Origin: Endomicrobium proavitum
Lineage (GTDB): Bacteria > Elusimicrobiota > Endomicrobiia > Endomicrobiales > Endomicrobiaceae
Direction: 5' to 3'
DNA length: 64,000 nt
Assembly: GCF_001027545.1 (NCBI RefSeq)
Contig: NZ_CP009498.1
Location: 868,001-932,000 of the forward strand
Each line of letters begins with the position of its first letter. The stretch's first letter is position 1. Below are positions 16,821-25,261 of the stretch, in pieces. The position numbers were made by a program, and so were the translations under genes. A model generated the notes under the pieces. That model was given only the letters and a program-made list of their open reading frames with translations, was not told the DNA's origin and searched no databases.

Positions 16821-17519
16821 TTAAAGATTGAATTTATATCCTATGTTGATGTTTGTAGTGGTGTACTTTGCGTCAAGACTTCCCGCCGTTTGCTCGCCGG
16901 TGGATTCAACAATGCCGTTAGCTTTTATTGTGGACTCATTTACGCAAAATAAAAGTTCAAAAACAAAGTTATTAAACTCGCAGCCTATGCCTGCGGCATA
17001 ATACAAACCGCCCTCGGTTTTTGTAGGAATTAAATCGTAAGTCGGAAGAGATGACAATTTATAATCGTGAATAAACAATCCGTATCCGCCCTGGAAAAGT
17101 CCGTAAACGTAATCTATTCCCCAGTCTGCGGGCAATGTAAGTTTCGGCTTAACCGAAACGTAAAAATTAGTAATTGCTATTTCGCCGAAATTTTCTATTT
17201 TCCTGTCAAACTGCTGCTTTACGCCAAAACCTAACCCCAAAAATTTTACGGGATAGTAATAAAGTTCCGCCGTCGCATTAAAACCCGCTTCGCTTGCCTG
17301 CTGTTCGGAAGGATATTCTATATTGTAAAGAAGTCCCGTTATGGCTTTTTTAAGATCTAACTGTCCCGACGGCGCTATTTCAAGTTTCAAAACAAGTTCT
17401 GTTTTTGAAATTTCTGCCGGCGCTGCCGACGCAGTTGAGCTGCTTTCTTCAATTTCTTGAGCAAACAAAGGAGTTACTAACATAAGCGCTGCAATAACCG
17501 AAAAAATAATTTTATGCAT
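16821..17519 (-). CDS. Putative outer-membrane beta-barrel protein
   Basis: I do not recognise a specific family. The 232-residue product has a signal peptide (MHKIIFSVIAALMLVTPLFA, cleavage after position 20) and a Ser/Ala-rich linker. Alternating-hydrophobic segments (FNATAELYYYPVKFLGLGFGV, LYYAAGIGCEFNNFVFELLF) and the C-terminal TTTNINIGYKFNL with terminal aromatic-hydrophobic pattern are typical of small 8-stranded barrels. It follows the 44-residue membrane protein by 18 bases, suggesting one unit. A structural or adhesion role is possible but is not shown by sequence. Confidence 0.7.
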   Translation of the reverse strand: MHKIIFSVIAALMLVTPLFAQEIEESSSTASAAPAEISKTELVLKLEIAPSGQLDLKKAITGLLYNIEYPSEQQASEAGFNATAELYYYPVKFLGLGFGVKQQFDRKIENFGEIAITNFYVSVKPKLTLPADWGIDYVYGLFQGGYGLFIHDYKLSSLPTYDLIPTKTEGGLYYAAGIGCEFNNFVFELLFCVNESTIKANGIVESTGEQTAGSLDAKYTTTNINIGYKFNL

Positions 17520-17537
17520 GGTTTTAAAACCTCTTTA

Positions 17538-17672
17538 TTATTTTTTTTCTTCTGTTTTAGCTACAGGAGTTTCTTCTTTTGCGTGTCCCTTTATGATAAC
17601 GTACACCATAAATAATACAAACACAGCCATTGAAACGTAAGCCGGCCAATCTCCGGCAAAATCAATATACAT
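17538..17672 (-). CDS. 44-residue single-pass membrane protein
   Basis: A short gene with an excellent ribosome site (GGAGG, 8 bases before ATG at 17672). The product begins MYIDFAGDWPAYV, has one transmembrane helix over about residues 11-27 (AYVSMAVFVLFMVYVII), then a short basic turn and a Lys/Glu-rich tail ending KTEEKK. It lies between cysteine desulfurase and the beta-barrel gene on the same strand. No family is recognised. The size and layout recall small accessory subunits such as CcoQ-type proteins, but there is no oxidase nearby. Confidence 0.7.
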   Translation of the reverse strand: MYIDFAGDWPAYVSMAVFVLFMVYVIIKGHAKEETPVAKTEEKK

Positions 17673-17743
17673 TGTAAGTCCTCCGTGTAAACTTTATATC
17701 TTATTTTAGAATTGTAGCTATTTTGCAACAGAAAAACAACAGA

Positions 17744-18928
17744 TTACTGCTTTTTGCTGCGCCATACCGGAGACATATTTCTTAGCGACTGCACTATTTC
17801 CGGCAAAACGGATAAAACATAATCCACTTCTTCTTCGGTATTATTATAGCTGAAAGAAAAACGAACCGCACCCTGCGCCGCAACGGGATCTGCGCGCATA
17901 GCGGCAAGCACGTGCGAAGGTTCGCCCGTAGCGCATGCCGAACCGCTTGAAGCGGCAATGCCTTTCATATCAAGTTTTAAAAGAAGCGCCTCGCCTTCAA
18001 TATAATTAAAGCTTACGTTTAGTATGTTAGACACGGCTCTGCTGCCGCTGCCGTTTATTATAACTTCAGGAATTGTTTCCAAAATTCCTTTTTTTAATTT
18101 TTCTCTTAAGAAGAAAATATGTTTATCGTGCTCGTCAAGCGCAGAGTTTGCAATTTCTAAAGCTTTTGCGGCGCCGACTATGCCCGCTACGTTTTCAGTT
18201 CCCGGGCGCAGTCCGTTTTCGTGATGTCCGCCGAAAGTAACGGACTCTATTTTTGTTCCTCTTTTTACGTATAAAACCCCTACGCCCTTGGGTCCGCCGA
18301 ATTTATGTCCGGACATTGAAAGCAAATCTACGCCGAGCTTTTTAACGTCTATTTTCAGCTTTCCTGCCGTTTGAACCGAATCCGTGTGAAAGTATATTTT
18401 TTCTTTGCGTTTAGAGTTTATTTCGTTAAGCGCTGCGGCAATTTCCGCAATAGGCTGCAAAGCGCCGACTTCATTATTTGCGTGCATAACGCTTACAAAA
18501 AGAGTGTCTTCTGCAACGGCTTTTTTTAAATCTTCCGCGGAAATAACTCCGTCTTTATCAACTTCCAAATATGTAACTTTATAGCCCTGCTTTTCAAGAT
18601 GTCTAAAAGAATATAAAACCGCGTGATGCTCTATTTTAGTAGTTATTATGTGCCCTTTTTTACAATAAGCGTTAAGAACGCCGAATATTGCGATATTGTC
18701 CGACTCGGTTCCGCAGCCGGTAAAAAAAACTTCATCCGGCGTTGCGTTTATTAACTCTGCAATTTTAATGCGCGACGCATCTAAAGCTTTTTTAGCTTCT
18801 CTGCCAAAATGATGGAAGCTTGAAGCGTTTCCGAAAATGTCGGAAAAGTAAGGCGTCATCTCTTTTACAACTTCAGGCAAAACCGCCGTTGTGGAACTGT
18901 TGTCTAAATAAACTCTTTTTTTATCCAT
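17744..18928 (-). CDS. Cysteine desulfurase (NifS/IscS class)
   Basis: A PLP enzyme that takes sulfur from cysteine for Fe-S cluster and thio-cofactor assembly. It starts MDKKRVYLDNSSTT. It has HADSVQ-like FHTDSVQTAGK, the PLP lysine Lys209 in LSMSGHKFGG and the catalytic Cys332 in SSGSACATGEPSHVL (group I loop). Length 394 is typical. No nifU or iscU partner is adjacent; the gene instead follows the zf-HC2 gene by 9 bases. The many Fe-S proteins in this window (two hydrogenases, HydG, RlmD) need such an enzyme, but the assignment to NifS versus IscS is not decided by sequence alone. Confidence 0.93.
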   Translation of the reverse strand: MDKKRVYLDNSSTTAVLPEVVKEMTPYFSDIFGNASSFHHFGREAKKALDASRIKIAELINATPDEVFFTGCGTESDNIAIFGVLNAYCKKGHIITTKIEHHAVLYSFRHLEKQGYKVTYLEVDKDGVISAEDLKKAVAEDTLFVSVMHANNEVGALQPIAEIAAALNEINSKRKEKIYFHTDSVQTAGKLKIDVKKLGVDLLSMSGHKFGGPKGVGVLYVKRGTKIESVTFGGHHENGLRPGTENVAGIVGAAKALEIANSALDEHDKHIFFLREKLKKGILETIPEVIINGSGSRAVSNILNVSFNYIEGEALLLKLDMKGIAASSGSACATGEPSHVLAAMRADPVAAQGAVRFSFSYNNTEEEVDYVLSVLPEIVQSLRNMSPVWRSKKQ

Positions 18929-18937
18929 GCTTCCTTC

Positions 18938-19114
18938 TTATTCTTTTTTACGCGCGTTATTTTCTATGTAATTTTTTGCTTTTCTTATTCTAAAAGATGT
19001 TCTCGCGCAGTCTTTACACACCGTTGTGTGACGCCTATATTCTTTAGTTTTTTCTTCGTCAAGCTCTCCGCTGTAAAACGGTATTATCTCAAGGAGAATT
19101 TCACGGCATTTCAT
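18938..19114 (-). CDS. Mini zf-HC2 zinc-finger protein (anti-sigma-like)
   Basis: A 58-residue gene with GAGG seven bases before ATG (19114), overlapping the upstream sigma-like gene by 14 bases. It reads MKCREILLEIIPFYSGELDEEKTKEYRRH, then TVCKDCARTSF. Cys3, His29 and Cys33-x2-Cys36 form the H-x3-C-x2-C zinc pattern of anti-sigma factors (zf-HC2). A basic tail follows, with no transmembrane helix. Since its partner upstream looks like a diverged ECF sigma factor, it is probably a soluble zinc-binding anti-sigma. A stand-alone nucleic-acid binder is the alternative. Confidence 0.75.
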   Translation of the reverse strand: MKCREILLEIIPFYSGELDEEKTKEYRRHTTVCKDCARTSFRIRKAKNYIENNARKKE

Positions 19115-19511
19115 TTTTTTCCTCTAAAACGGCGGCAATTTTTTCCGTAGTATAAAAAAGCGACTTTTTAATTTCGCTTTCTTTTGCGTTTAAAACTTCG
19201 CTTATATCTTCAATGTTAAAACCGTGCTCGTATTTTAACACAAAAACTTTTTTGTCAAAAATTTTAAAGTTTTTCTTGGCAAGGCAAATAAAATCAGAAC
19301 CCAAACATTTCTTCTTTTTTACCGAAAACCTTCCGACGTATTTAAGCAGTCTTTTGTAGAGGGCAAGTTTTAATTGTCTTTCATCTGAAAATAAACGCTT
19401 TGAAACTTTTTTAAAAGTTTTTTTGGTAAGCTTTTTAGCTTTTTTATCGTCATAAACAAGGCTTAGAGCCAGCGAGTGTATATCGTTTTTGTTTTGTTTT
19501 ATCTGTTTCAT
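19101..19511 (-). CDS. Diverged ECF-sigma-like protein
   Basis: A 136-residue lysine-rich protein. Residues about 12-55 (SLALSLVYDDKKAKKLTKKTFKKV) match the layout of ECF region 2.1-2.2, in which a DAEDLVQETF motif is expected. Residues about 80-125 (FDKKVFVLKYEHGFNIEDISEVLNAKESEIKKSLFYT) match the region-4 helix-turn-helix. The sequence is shorter and more basic than normal ECF factors (about 170-190), and part of region 2 is missing or eroded. The adjacent zf-HC2 gene supports a sigma/anti-sigma pair. Whether it still binds core RNA polymerase is doubtful. Confidence 0.6.
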   Translation of the reverse strand: MKQIKQNKNDIHSLALSLVYDDKKAKKLTKKTFKKVSKRLFSDERQLKLALYKRLLKYVGRFSVKKKKCLGSDFICLAKKNFKIFDKKVFVLKYEHGFNIEDISEVLNAKESEIKKSLFYTTEKIAAVLEEKNEMP

Positions 19512-19517
19512 CTGCTA

Positions 19518-20450
19518 TTAATTTCTAACGGCGCGTTTATTTTTTATATGTCCTTCAAGAGAATCAGCAAACAAACTGCTTCCGTCGCCTGCCGCTACAA
19601 AATACAAACTGTTTGTATCCGCAGGATAAAGCGCGGCTTTTATTGACTCTATACCCGGGCTGCATATTGGCGCCGGAGGAAGACCGAATATTTTATACGT
19701 ATTATAAGGAGAATCAAACTTTGTGTCTTCTATAGACAAGTGCGCTTTATTTATGCCCATAGCGTAAAGCACCGTGGCGCAAGACTCAAGCCTTATTCTC
19801 TTTTTTAATCTGTTGTGAAACACCGCCGATATTATCGGGCGCTCGTTAGGCTTAACCGCTTCTTTTTCTATTATTGACGCCAAAATAATTACTTTTTTCA
19901 TAGGCATATTTATTTCTTTTGCGCGTTCATACATTTGAGGCGTAATTTTTTTATCAAATTCGCGCTGCATCATGTTTATAATATCTTCTTCTTTCATTGA
20001 CGGATCTACCATATAAGTTTCGGGCATAAGATAGCCTTCCATGGCGCGCACTTTGGCTACTTCTATAAATTTGTCTTTACTTATTCCCACTTTAGCGGAT
20101 ATTATTTCAGCCGTCTGCCCAACGGTGCTTCCCTCGGGAATTGTAAACCTTATCATATTTTTTGAGCCGCTTTTAAGCTCGCTTAATATTTGAAACATGC
20201 TGTTGTTTTTTCTAAATTCATAAACGCCGGCTTTTATTTTGTTTTGAGAACCTGAAAATTTAACTAAAACTACAAAAAGATTTTTTGAAATTATCAGTTC
20301 GTTTCTTTTAAGATCGGCTGCAACTAAAGACGCTCCTTCGCCGTTTTGAACGGTTATGGAAACTTTTTTTCCGGGTATGGAAAAATAGCAGAAAACCATT
20401 ATAACGACTATTGCCGCAACTGTAATTTTTTTCTTTATTTTTTTATCCAC
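19518..20450 (-). CDS. mltG: Endolytic murein transglycosylase
   Basis: MltG (YceG-like) cleaves nascent glycan strands and ends their elongation at the inner membrane. The 310-residue protein has an N-terminal membrane anchor (about residues 9-25, ITVAAIVVIMVFCYF) and a LysM-like early part (FTIPEGSTVGQTAEIIS). The catalytic domain contains ILASIIEKEAV, the catalytic-glutamate block, followed by AVFHNRLKK, LESCATVLYA and SPYNTYKIFGLPPAPICSPG. It overlaps the NYN-domain gene by 16 bases and precedes the sigma-like gene by 6 bases. Slightly short for the family but complete. Confidence 0.94.
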   Translation of the reverse strand: MDKKIKKKITVAAIVVIMVFCYFSIPGKKVSITVQNGEGASLVAADLKRNELIISKNLFVVLVKFSGSQNKIKAGVYEFRKNNSMFQILSELKSGSKNMIRFTIPEGSTVGQTAEIISAKVGISKDKFIEVAKVRAMEGYLMPETYMVDPSMKEEDIINMMQREFDKKITPQMYERAKEINMPMKKVIILASIIEKEAVKPNERPIISAVFHNRLKKRIRLESCATVLYAMGINKAHLSIEDTKFDSPYNTYKIFGLPPAPICSPGIESIKAALYPADTNSLYFVAAGDGSSLFADSLEGHIKNKRAVRN

Positions 20451-20920
20451 AGCTTTTCAAACTCCTCGTTTATTTCTTCTTTAACGTCGCCCGACAAAAC
20501 TTCTGAAGCTCTTTTTATATTTTTTTGTTTAAAACCCTTTGCCAAAAAACTTTCCACGCTTTCGTGCTTTGCCCCCGCAGGAGCCGTTCTGCGGCGAATT
20601 CCTTTATCGTTTGTTACAACGGTTATCTCGTAAGGATTAGAACTTTCGTCAACAATTTGAGCTATTATGTCATCCGCCAAATCTACGCCGTCGCTAAAAA
20701 TTATTTCAATATTTCCCAAGTGAGACTTATTATGCCCGCAAAAGTCATACGGATTTTTTGATTTATTATCAAAGACAACGGTAATGCTGTTTTTAAAACT
20801 CCCGTGCGGACGGTTTTGATTTATAAATTCAAAAAGCTTATCGCGCCTGCCCTCAAGCGTAGATGCTTTAAAAATATCGCTTGCATTTATAACATTATAA
20901 CCGTCAACTATGTAACGCAC
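20435..20920 (-). CDS. NYN-domain (YacP-like) putative ribonuclease
   Basis: A 161-residue protein of the YacP/NYN family (PIN-like nuclease fold). The opening MRYIVDGYNVINASDIF carries the first acidic residue of the metal site. ITVVFDNK, DLADDIIAQIV and ITVVTNDKGIR carry the remaining acidic residues (Asp in VVFD, DD, and TND), as expected for a magnesium-dependent RNase. Bacillus YacP (Rae1) cleaves mRNA at the ribosome, but orthology is not shown. It is co-directional with mltG (16-base overlap). Confidence 0.85.
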   Translation of the reverse strand: MRYIVDGYNVINASDIFKASTLEGRRDKLFEFINQNRPHGSFKNSITVVFDNKSKNPYDFCGHNKSHLGNIEIIFSDGVDLADDIIAQIVDESSNPYEITVVTNDKGIRRRTAPAGAKHESVESFLAKGFKQKNIKRASEVLSGDVKEEINEEFEKLWIKK

Positions 20921-20943
20921 AAGAACTCCAAAACGGCAAATAC

Positions 20944-21720
20944 TTAATTTTTTTTCTTTCGATTTAATTGTTCCGCGCGCAATTGCCGCAACTTAATATA
21001 TTTTACCCACACATAAAAAAAATGGTTTAAACTTAAAACAAACCCTAATTTCCCGTCAAGAAACCCTTTTTGAATAACTAACATCTGAAAAAAATCGGCA
21101 GAAGCATGAAAAAAAGCGGCAACGATAGAACTTTTTTTATTGCGTTCGTGCGCATTTTGCGCCCATATGCTTGTATATTGGTTAAATTTATTAAAATATT
21201 GATCCCAATTGTTATAAGTGTAGTGTTTTATATATCCTGCCAATTTTTTCTTTGGCAAACTGCACAAAGGTTGTTCGTGCACTTTATTTATCCACTTTAC
21301 GCTTGCTCTTGGGAACAACCTTACAACAAAATCCGCTCTCAATACGCCGTAATTAAACTCTTGTCCGAATGCCACGGATTTTCTTTTTATAATACACTGT
21401 TTATCTTCGTTTGTCACGACAATACTTTTGATATTATTAATCAACTCATCGCTCAAACGTTCGTCAGCGTCAACATACAGAATCCATTTAGCCTGGGTTT
21501 GCGTTAAAGCAAAATTTCTTTGCTCGGAAAAATCATTATCTAACTCTCTGCAAACAACTCTTGCGCCGTTTGCTTTGGCAAGCCGAATTGTATTATCTGT
21601 GCTGAAAGAATCTACAACAAGTATATCATCCGCGCATTTTTTAACATTATTAATTACTTCAACTATATTATCTTGCTCATTTTTTGTCAATATAACAACT
21701 GTTAAATTAAACATTAGCAT
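20944..21720 (-). CDS. Family 2 glycosyltransferase (LPS glucosyltransferase-like)
   Basis: A GT-A fold enzyme of 258 residues resembling the WaaE/KdtX group that adds a beta-linked sugar to the lipopolysaccharide inner core. It shows VVILTKNEQDNI at the nucleotide-sugar end, ADDILVVDSFSTDNT, EQRNFALTQTQAKWILYVDADERLS (metal-binding D-x-D equivalent in DAD) and VHEQPLC near 175. Hydrophobic C-terminal residues suggest membrane association. It overlaps the preceding glycosyltransferase by 14 bases, so both are likely used on the same glycan. The sugar is not predictable. Confidence 0.85.
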   Translation of the reverse strand: MLMFNLTVVILTKNEQDNIVEVINNVKKCADDILVVDSFSTDNTIRLAKANGARVVCRELDNDFSEQRNFALTQTQAKWILYVDADERLSDELINNIKSIVVTNEDKQCIIKRKSVAFGQEFNYGVLRADFVVRLFPRASVKWINKVHEQPLCSLPKKKLAGYIKHYTYNNWDQYFNKFNQYTSIWAQNAHERNKKSSIVAAFFHASADFFQMLVIQKGFLDGKLGFVLSLNHFFYVWVKYIKLRQLRAEQLNRKKKN

Positions 21721-22744
21721 TACCGGATTTTACAAGTTTATTATACTTCAGCCAATAAAATAATTTTCTTGGATTTAAACTAAATCGTAAAAAATTTTTA
21801 TTTTTCAAATCTATAAGCTCTTCCTTAAATATATTAAAAAGCTCCGACTGTTTCTGCTTATCCGATTTTTTTATTTTATTGTATTGTATTCTCAATCTTT
21901 TTGCCGCAACATGCTTTGCCACAAAATCAAAATCTTTTTTAGGAGCATCTTTATACTGCTGCCACATATAAACTATTCCTTTATGATAATCTTCTATTTG
22001 TTTTTGCGTTATTGAAGATCTTGAGATTGATTTTGGATTATCTATATAAAAATACAGCGCTTCATTTAATAAAACTGTTTTAGGGTGTTTTTTACATATT
22101 GCAATAATAAACGGATCGTCTTCAAAAGCAATTCCCGGAATAAATTCCACATCTTTTAAAATTTCCTGCTTATATAATCTTGCCCATGCGTAATAAGTCA
22201 TTTTGTAGAACGGATTTTTTTTGAATAAATACAACGGAGCATTTGTTATTTTATACCTGATATCTTCTATACTTTTATATAAAGGCGGCACATATGTAAA
22301 CTCTACGGCATTGCCCGCTTTTTTGACAACTCTGTGCAAAACCGAATCATGTCTGAACGTTATCCAATCTGCATTGTATTTTGTTATGAAATAATATGTA
22401 ATTTCTAAAAGCTGCGGATGAATAAAATCATCAGAATCTAAAAAATAAATATACTTGCCTTTTGCTTTTCTCATCCCGCTGTTACGCGCAGCGGACAGTC
22501 CTTGATTTTCTTGATTGATAATTCTAATACGCGAGTCTTTTTTTGAATACTCTTCAAGTATTTCGGCCGAATTATCAGGAGAACCGTCGTTGACGCAAAT
22601 AATTTCAAAATTTTTAAATGTTTGGGCAAACACGCTGTCTAAACAGCGTGCAAGATATTTTTCCACATTCCATACCGGCACAATTATACTTATTAAAGGT
22701 GTTTTTTCCGCGATAGAAATTTCTTCTCTTTCATTATCTTTCAT
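21707..22744 (-). CDS. Family 2 glycosyltransferase
   Basis: A 345-residue GT2 enzyme. The N-terminal GT-A domain reads PLISIIVPVWNVEKYLARCLDS, then FEIICVNDGSPDNS, GLSAARNSGMRKAKGKYIYFLDSDDF with the metal-binding DSDD, and the C-terminal half has an extended aromatic-rich region (YYAWARLYKQEIL, GIAFEDDPF) typical of polysaccharide or LPS glycosyltransferases. It is the first gene of a probable two-gene glycan unit with the downstream GT2, 18 bases after ruvX's end. Acceptor and sugar unknown. Confidence 0.88.
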   Translation of the reverse strand: MKDNEREEISIAEKTPLISIIVPVWNVEKYLARCLDSVFAQTFKNFEIICVNDGSPDNSAEILEEYSKKDSRIRIINQENQGLSAARNSGMRKAKGKYIYFLDSDDFIHPQLLEITYYFITKYNADWITFRHDSVLHRVVKKAGNAVEFTYVPPLYKSIEDIRYKITNAPLYLFKKNPFYKMTYYAWARLYKQEILKDVEFIPGIAFEDDPFIIAICKKHPKTVLLNEALYFYIDNPKSISRSSITQKQIEDYHKGIVYMWQQYKDAPKKDFDFVAKHVAAKRLRIQYNKIKKSDKQKQSELFNIFKEELIDLKNKNFLRFSLNPRKLFYWLKYNKLVKSGNANV

Positions 22745-22762
22745 AGGTTAAATTATAAAACC

Positions 22763-23176
22763 TCAAATTTGATACTTTTCCAAATATCTCTGCAAAATAA
22801 TGGCGGCGGCAAGTTTGTCTTTTACGCCTTTTTGTTTTTTTCGGGAGGCGTCGGCTTTGCCTACAAGCAAATCCATGGCTTCGTTTGTCGTAAAACTTTC
22901 GTCCACGGTTTCTATTTTCATATTGCCTAATTCTTTAAGTTTAGATATAAAACTATTTACTGTTTCCGCCATTTCCGTGTGAACGTCGTTAAGAGGGATT
23001 CCTACAACTATTGTTTCAACCTGATTATTTTGCGCAATTTCATATATTTTTTGCGCGTCTTTTTTTAACGACACGCTTTCTATTACGTCAAAAGGGTTTG
23101 CCGTTATTTGCAGCATATCGGTAAGAGCTACGCCTATTCTTTTTAGCCCGTAATCTATTCCCATTATTCTTGACAA
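22763..23176 (-). CDS. ruvX: Holliday-junction-resolvase-like / pre-16S rRNA nuclease YqgF
   Basis: A 137-residue RNase H-fold protein of the YqgF/RuvX family, implicated in maturing the 5' end of 16S rRNA. It begins with IMGIDYGLKRIGVALTD, which carries the first catalytic Asp. VVGIPLN and ETVDESFTTNEA contribute the second acidic site and KDKLAAAIILQRYL the last Asp. I keep the TTG start at 23176 because AAGGAGAAG lies at the right distance; the ATG four codons later would be about 20 bases from it. It follows the hydrogenase terminator. Confidence 0.93.
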   Translation of the reverse strand: MSRIMGIDYGLKRIGVALTDMLQITANPFDVIESVSLKKDAQKIYEIAQNNQVETIVVGIPLNDVHTEMAETVNSFISKLKELGNMKIETVDESFTTNEAMDLLVGKADASRKKQKGVKDKLAAAIILQRYLEKYQI

Positions 23177-23188
23177 AAACTTCTCCTT

Positions 23189-23226
23189 AAAACAAAAACG
23201 GCAGAGACCGTTAAGTCTCTGCCGTT
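23189..23226 (-). terminator. Terminator of the rex-hydCBA operon
   Basis: AACGGCAGAGAC and its complement form a 12-bp helix with a 6-base loop, followed on the minus strand by TTTTTG and further T. It sits 14 bases after the hydA stop and just before the ruvX ribosome site. Confidence 0.9.
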
Positions 23227-23239
23227 ATTTTAGCATTTT

Positions 23240-25258
23240 TTAGGCATTTTTAGAGAATTTTTTTATCTGCTCTTCTATTGTTTCAATTGCCTTTTCTATC
23301 GTGCATTTTTCAATCAACTTATCGCCTATTCTTACAACCGGTCCTTTGGAACATCTTTCAAAGCAGAAAGACGCGTCTATTCCGATATTATCTTTATACT
23401 CATGAGCTTGCGTGAAATCAAGAATTTGTTTCAAAAGTTTCTGCGAACCTTTAAGCATACAGCTTGTGCCAAAGCACACATTAATATTTAATCTGTTTTC
23501 TTTGACGGATTTATGAATTGTAAAAGGTCCTTCTTTGAGTCTTTTTTTATTGCTGTGTTTTGAATGCAGCAGCTCGTGCGCAACGTTGCTTCCCGGTTTT
23601 CCGAGGAATTGCTGATACATCTCGCGCACGTAAGGATTGTCCTGCGGTTTGTGAAGTTCCAAAGTTTTATCGTTTTCGTATAAAACTTTTGTGCGGACTT
23701 TTCTTACGGACAAATCTTTGTAAACGGGCTGTCCCGCTCCGCCTATGCATCCGCCGGGACATGCCATAACTTCTATAAAGTCGTATCTTGATTTATCGGC
23801 TTTTATGTCTCGGACTATTTGTCTTGCGTTTTTAAGTCCGTAAACAATAGCTATTTTAAGTTCTTTGCCGCCGACGTTTACTTTTGCTTCTCTTATGCCG
23901 TCTTCTCCGCGGACAAAATTAAACTGCTCCGTTTCGTCAACGGAATCGTTAGTTTTGCTTATAACATTTCTTAAAACGGCTTCGGTTACTCCGCCTGAAT
24001 TTCCAAATATTACGCCGCCGCCCGTTTTAAAACCCATAGGCATATCAAAAGCCGAAGCTTCAATTTCCGCAAAACGCAAACCCGACTCTTCTATCATTCT
24101 GGCAAATTCCTGCGTCGTTAAAACATAATCTATATCCTGCAAACCGTCTTTTGAAAGTTCGGATCTTCTTGCTTCAAACTTTTTTGCCGTGCAGGGCATT
24201 ATGGAAACTACAACCAAATCTTCTTTGGGAACTTCTAAAATATCCGGCATTATTTTTTTAGCTATTGAACCGAACATCCCTTGAGGAGAACGGCAGCTTG
24301 AAAGATTTTCTATCATGTCGGGATAATACTGCTCAACAAATTTTACCCACGCGGGGCAGCACGACGTAAACTGCGGCATACTTTTTCCGTTGCCGAGTCT
24401 TTCTACAAATTCGTTTGCCTCTTCAACAATAGTCATATCGGCGCTGAAAGATATATCAAAAACTTTGTCAAAACCCATTGCGCGAAGCGCGGTAACAATT
24501 TTTCCGGCAGCTTCCGTGCCGTTTTCGCCGACAAGCCCGAACGCTTCGCCTATCGCCGCGCGCACAGCCGGAGCAATTGCAACTATAACTTTTTTCTTCG
24601 GGTCGCTCAACGCTTTCCAAACAAGGCTTACTTCAGACTTCGGCGTAAGCGCGCCCGTCGGGCAAACTCTTGCGCACTGGCCGCAGTAAACGCATTCCGA
24701 ACTTTCCAAATCTTTTCCGAAGCTCGGGCAAACTACGGAGTTAGGCCCTCTGTTTGCAAAATCTATTGCGCCTATGCTTTGCACTTCTTCACAAAAGCGC
24801 ACGCAGTCGCCGCACAAAACGCATTTATTGGGGTCTCGCACTAAAGCGTGAGTTGATAAATCTTTAGGTTCTTTTTTCAGGACGGGTCTGAATCTTATTG
24901 TATCAATGCCGAGTCTTCTTGCAAGCGTTTGAAGCTGGCAAGTTTCGCTTTTGCGGCAGGTTGTGCATCTTTTGTCATGGTTTGCAAGAAGAAGCTCTAC
25001 TATTATTTTTCTCATCTCGCGGATTTGTTCGTTGTTGGTTCTTATTTTCATTGCGTTTTCCGGAGGAGTGGAACAAGCGGGAAGAATGCCTCTACCCTCA
25101 ACTTCAACCATGCAAAGCCTGCACGAACCGTAAGCGCTTAATTCGGAATGATAGCAAAATGTGGGAAGTTCAATATTTTCTTTTCTGATGATTTCTAAAA
25201 TATTTTTTTCGTTGTCAAAAGAAACCGTTTTGTTATTTATAATTAAATGTTTTTCCAT
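23240..25258 (-). CDS. hydA: [FeFe]-hydrogenase large subunit, HydABC type
   Basis: Catalytic subunit of a cytoplasmic NAD-linked, probably electron-bifurcating hydrogenase. Domain order: 2Fe-2S ferredoxin (Cys35, 46, 49, 62), His-ligated 4Fe-4S (His94, Cys98, 101, 107), two 4Fe-4S clusters (CVLCGDCVRFC, CVYCGQCARVC), then the H-cluster domain with canonical L1 TSCCPAW (298-304), L2 MPCTAKKFE (Cys356) and L3 [10 protein letters not shown] (Cys500, 504). A C-terminal thioredoxin-like 2Fe-2S domain follows (Cys595, 600, 632, 636). At 672 residues it matches the trimeric Thermotoga-type HydA better than short HndD. Last gene of rex-hydC-hydB-hydA. Confidence 0.96.
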   Translation of the reverse strand: MEKHLIINNKTVSFDNEKNILEIIRKENIELPTFCYHSELSAYGSCRLCMVEVEGRGILPACSTPPENAMKIRTNNEQIREMRKIIVELLLANHDKRCTTCRKSETCQLQTLARRLGIDTIRFRPVLKKEPKDLSTHALVRDPNKCVLCGDCVRFCEEVQSIGAIDFANRGPNSVVCPSFGKDLESSECVYCGQCARVCPTGALTPKSEVSLVWKALSDPKKKVIVAIAPAVRAAIGEAFGLVGENGTEAAGKIVTALRAMGFDKVFDISFSADMTIVEEANEFVERLGNGKSMPQFTSCCPAWVKFVEQYYPDMIENLSSCRSPQGMFGSIAKKIMPDILEVPKEDLVVVSIMPCTAKKFEARRSELSKDGLQDIDYVLTTQEFARMIEESGLRFAEIEASAFDMPMGFKTGGGVIFGNSGGVTEAVLRNVISKTNDSVDETEQFNFVRGEDGIREAKVNVGGKELKIAIVYGLKNARQIVRDIKADKSRYDFIEVMACPGGCIGGAGQPVYKDLSVRKVRTKVLYENDKTLELHKPQDNPYVREMYQQFLGKPGSNVAHELLHSKHSNKKRLKEGPFTIHKSVKENRLNINVCFGTSCMLKGSQKLLKQILDFTQAHEYKDNIGIDASFCFERCSKGPVVRIGDKLIEKCTIEKAIETIEEQIKKFSKNA

Positions 25259-25261
25259 TTT

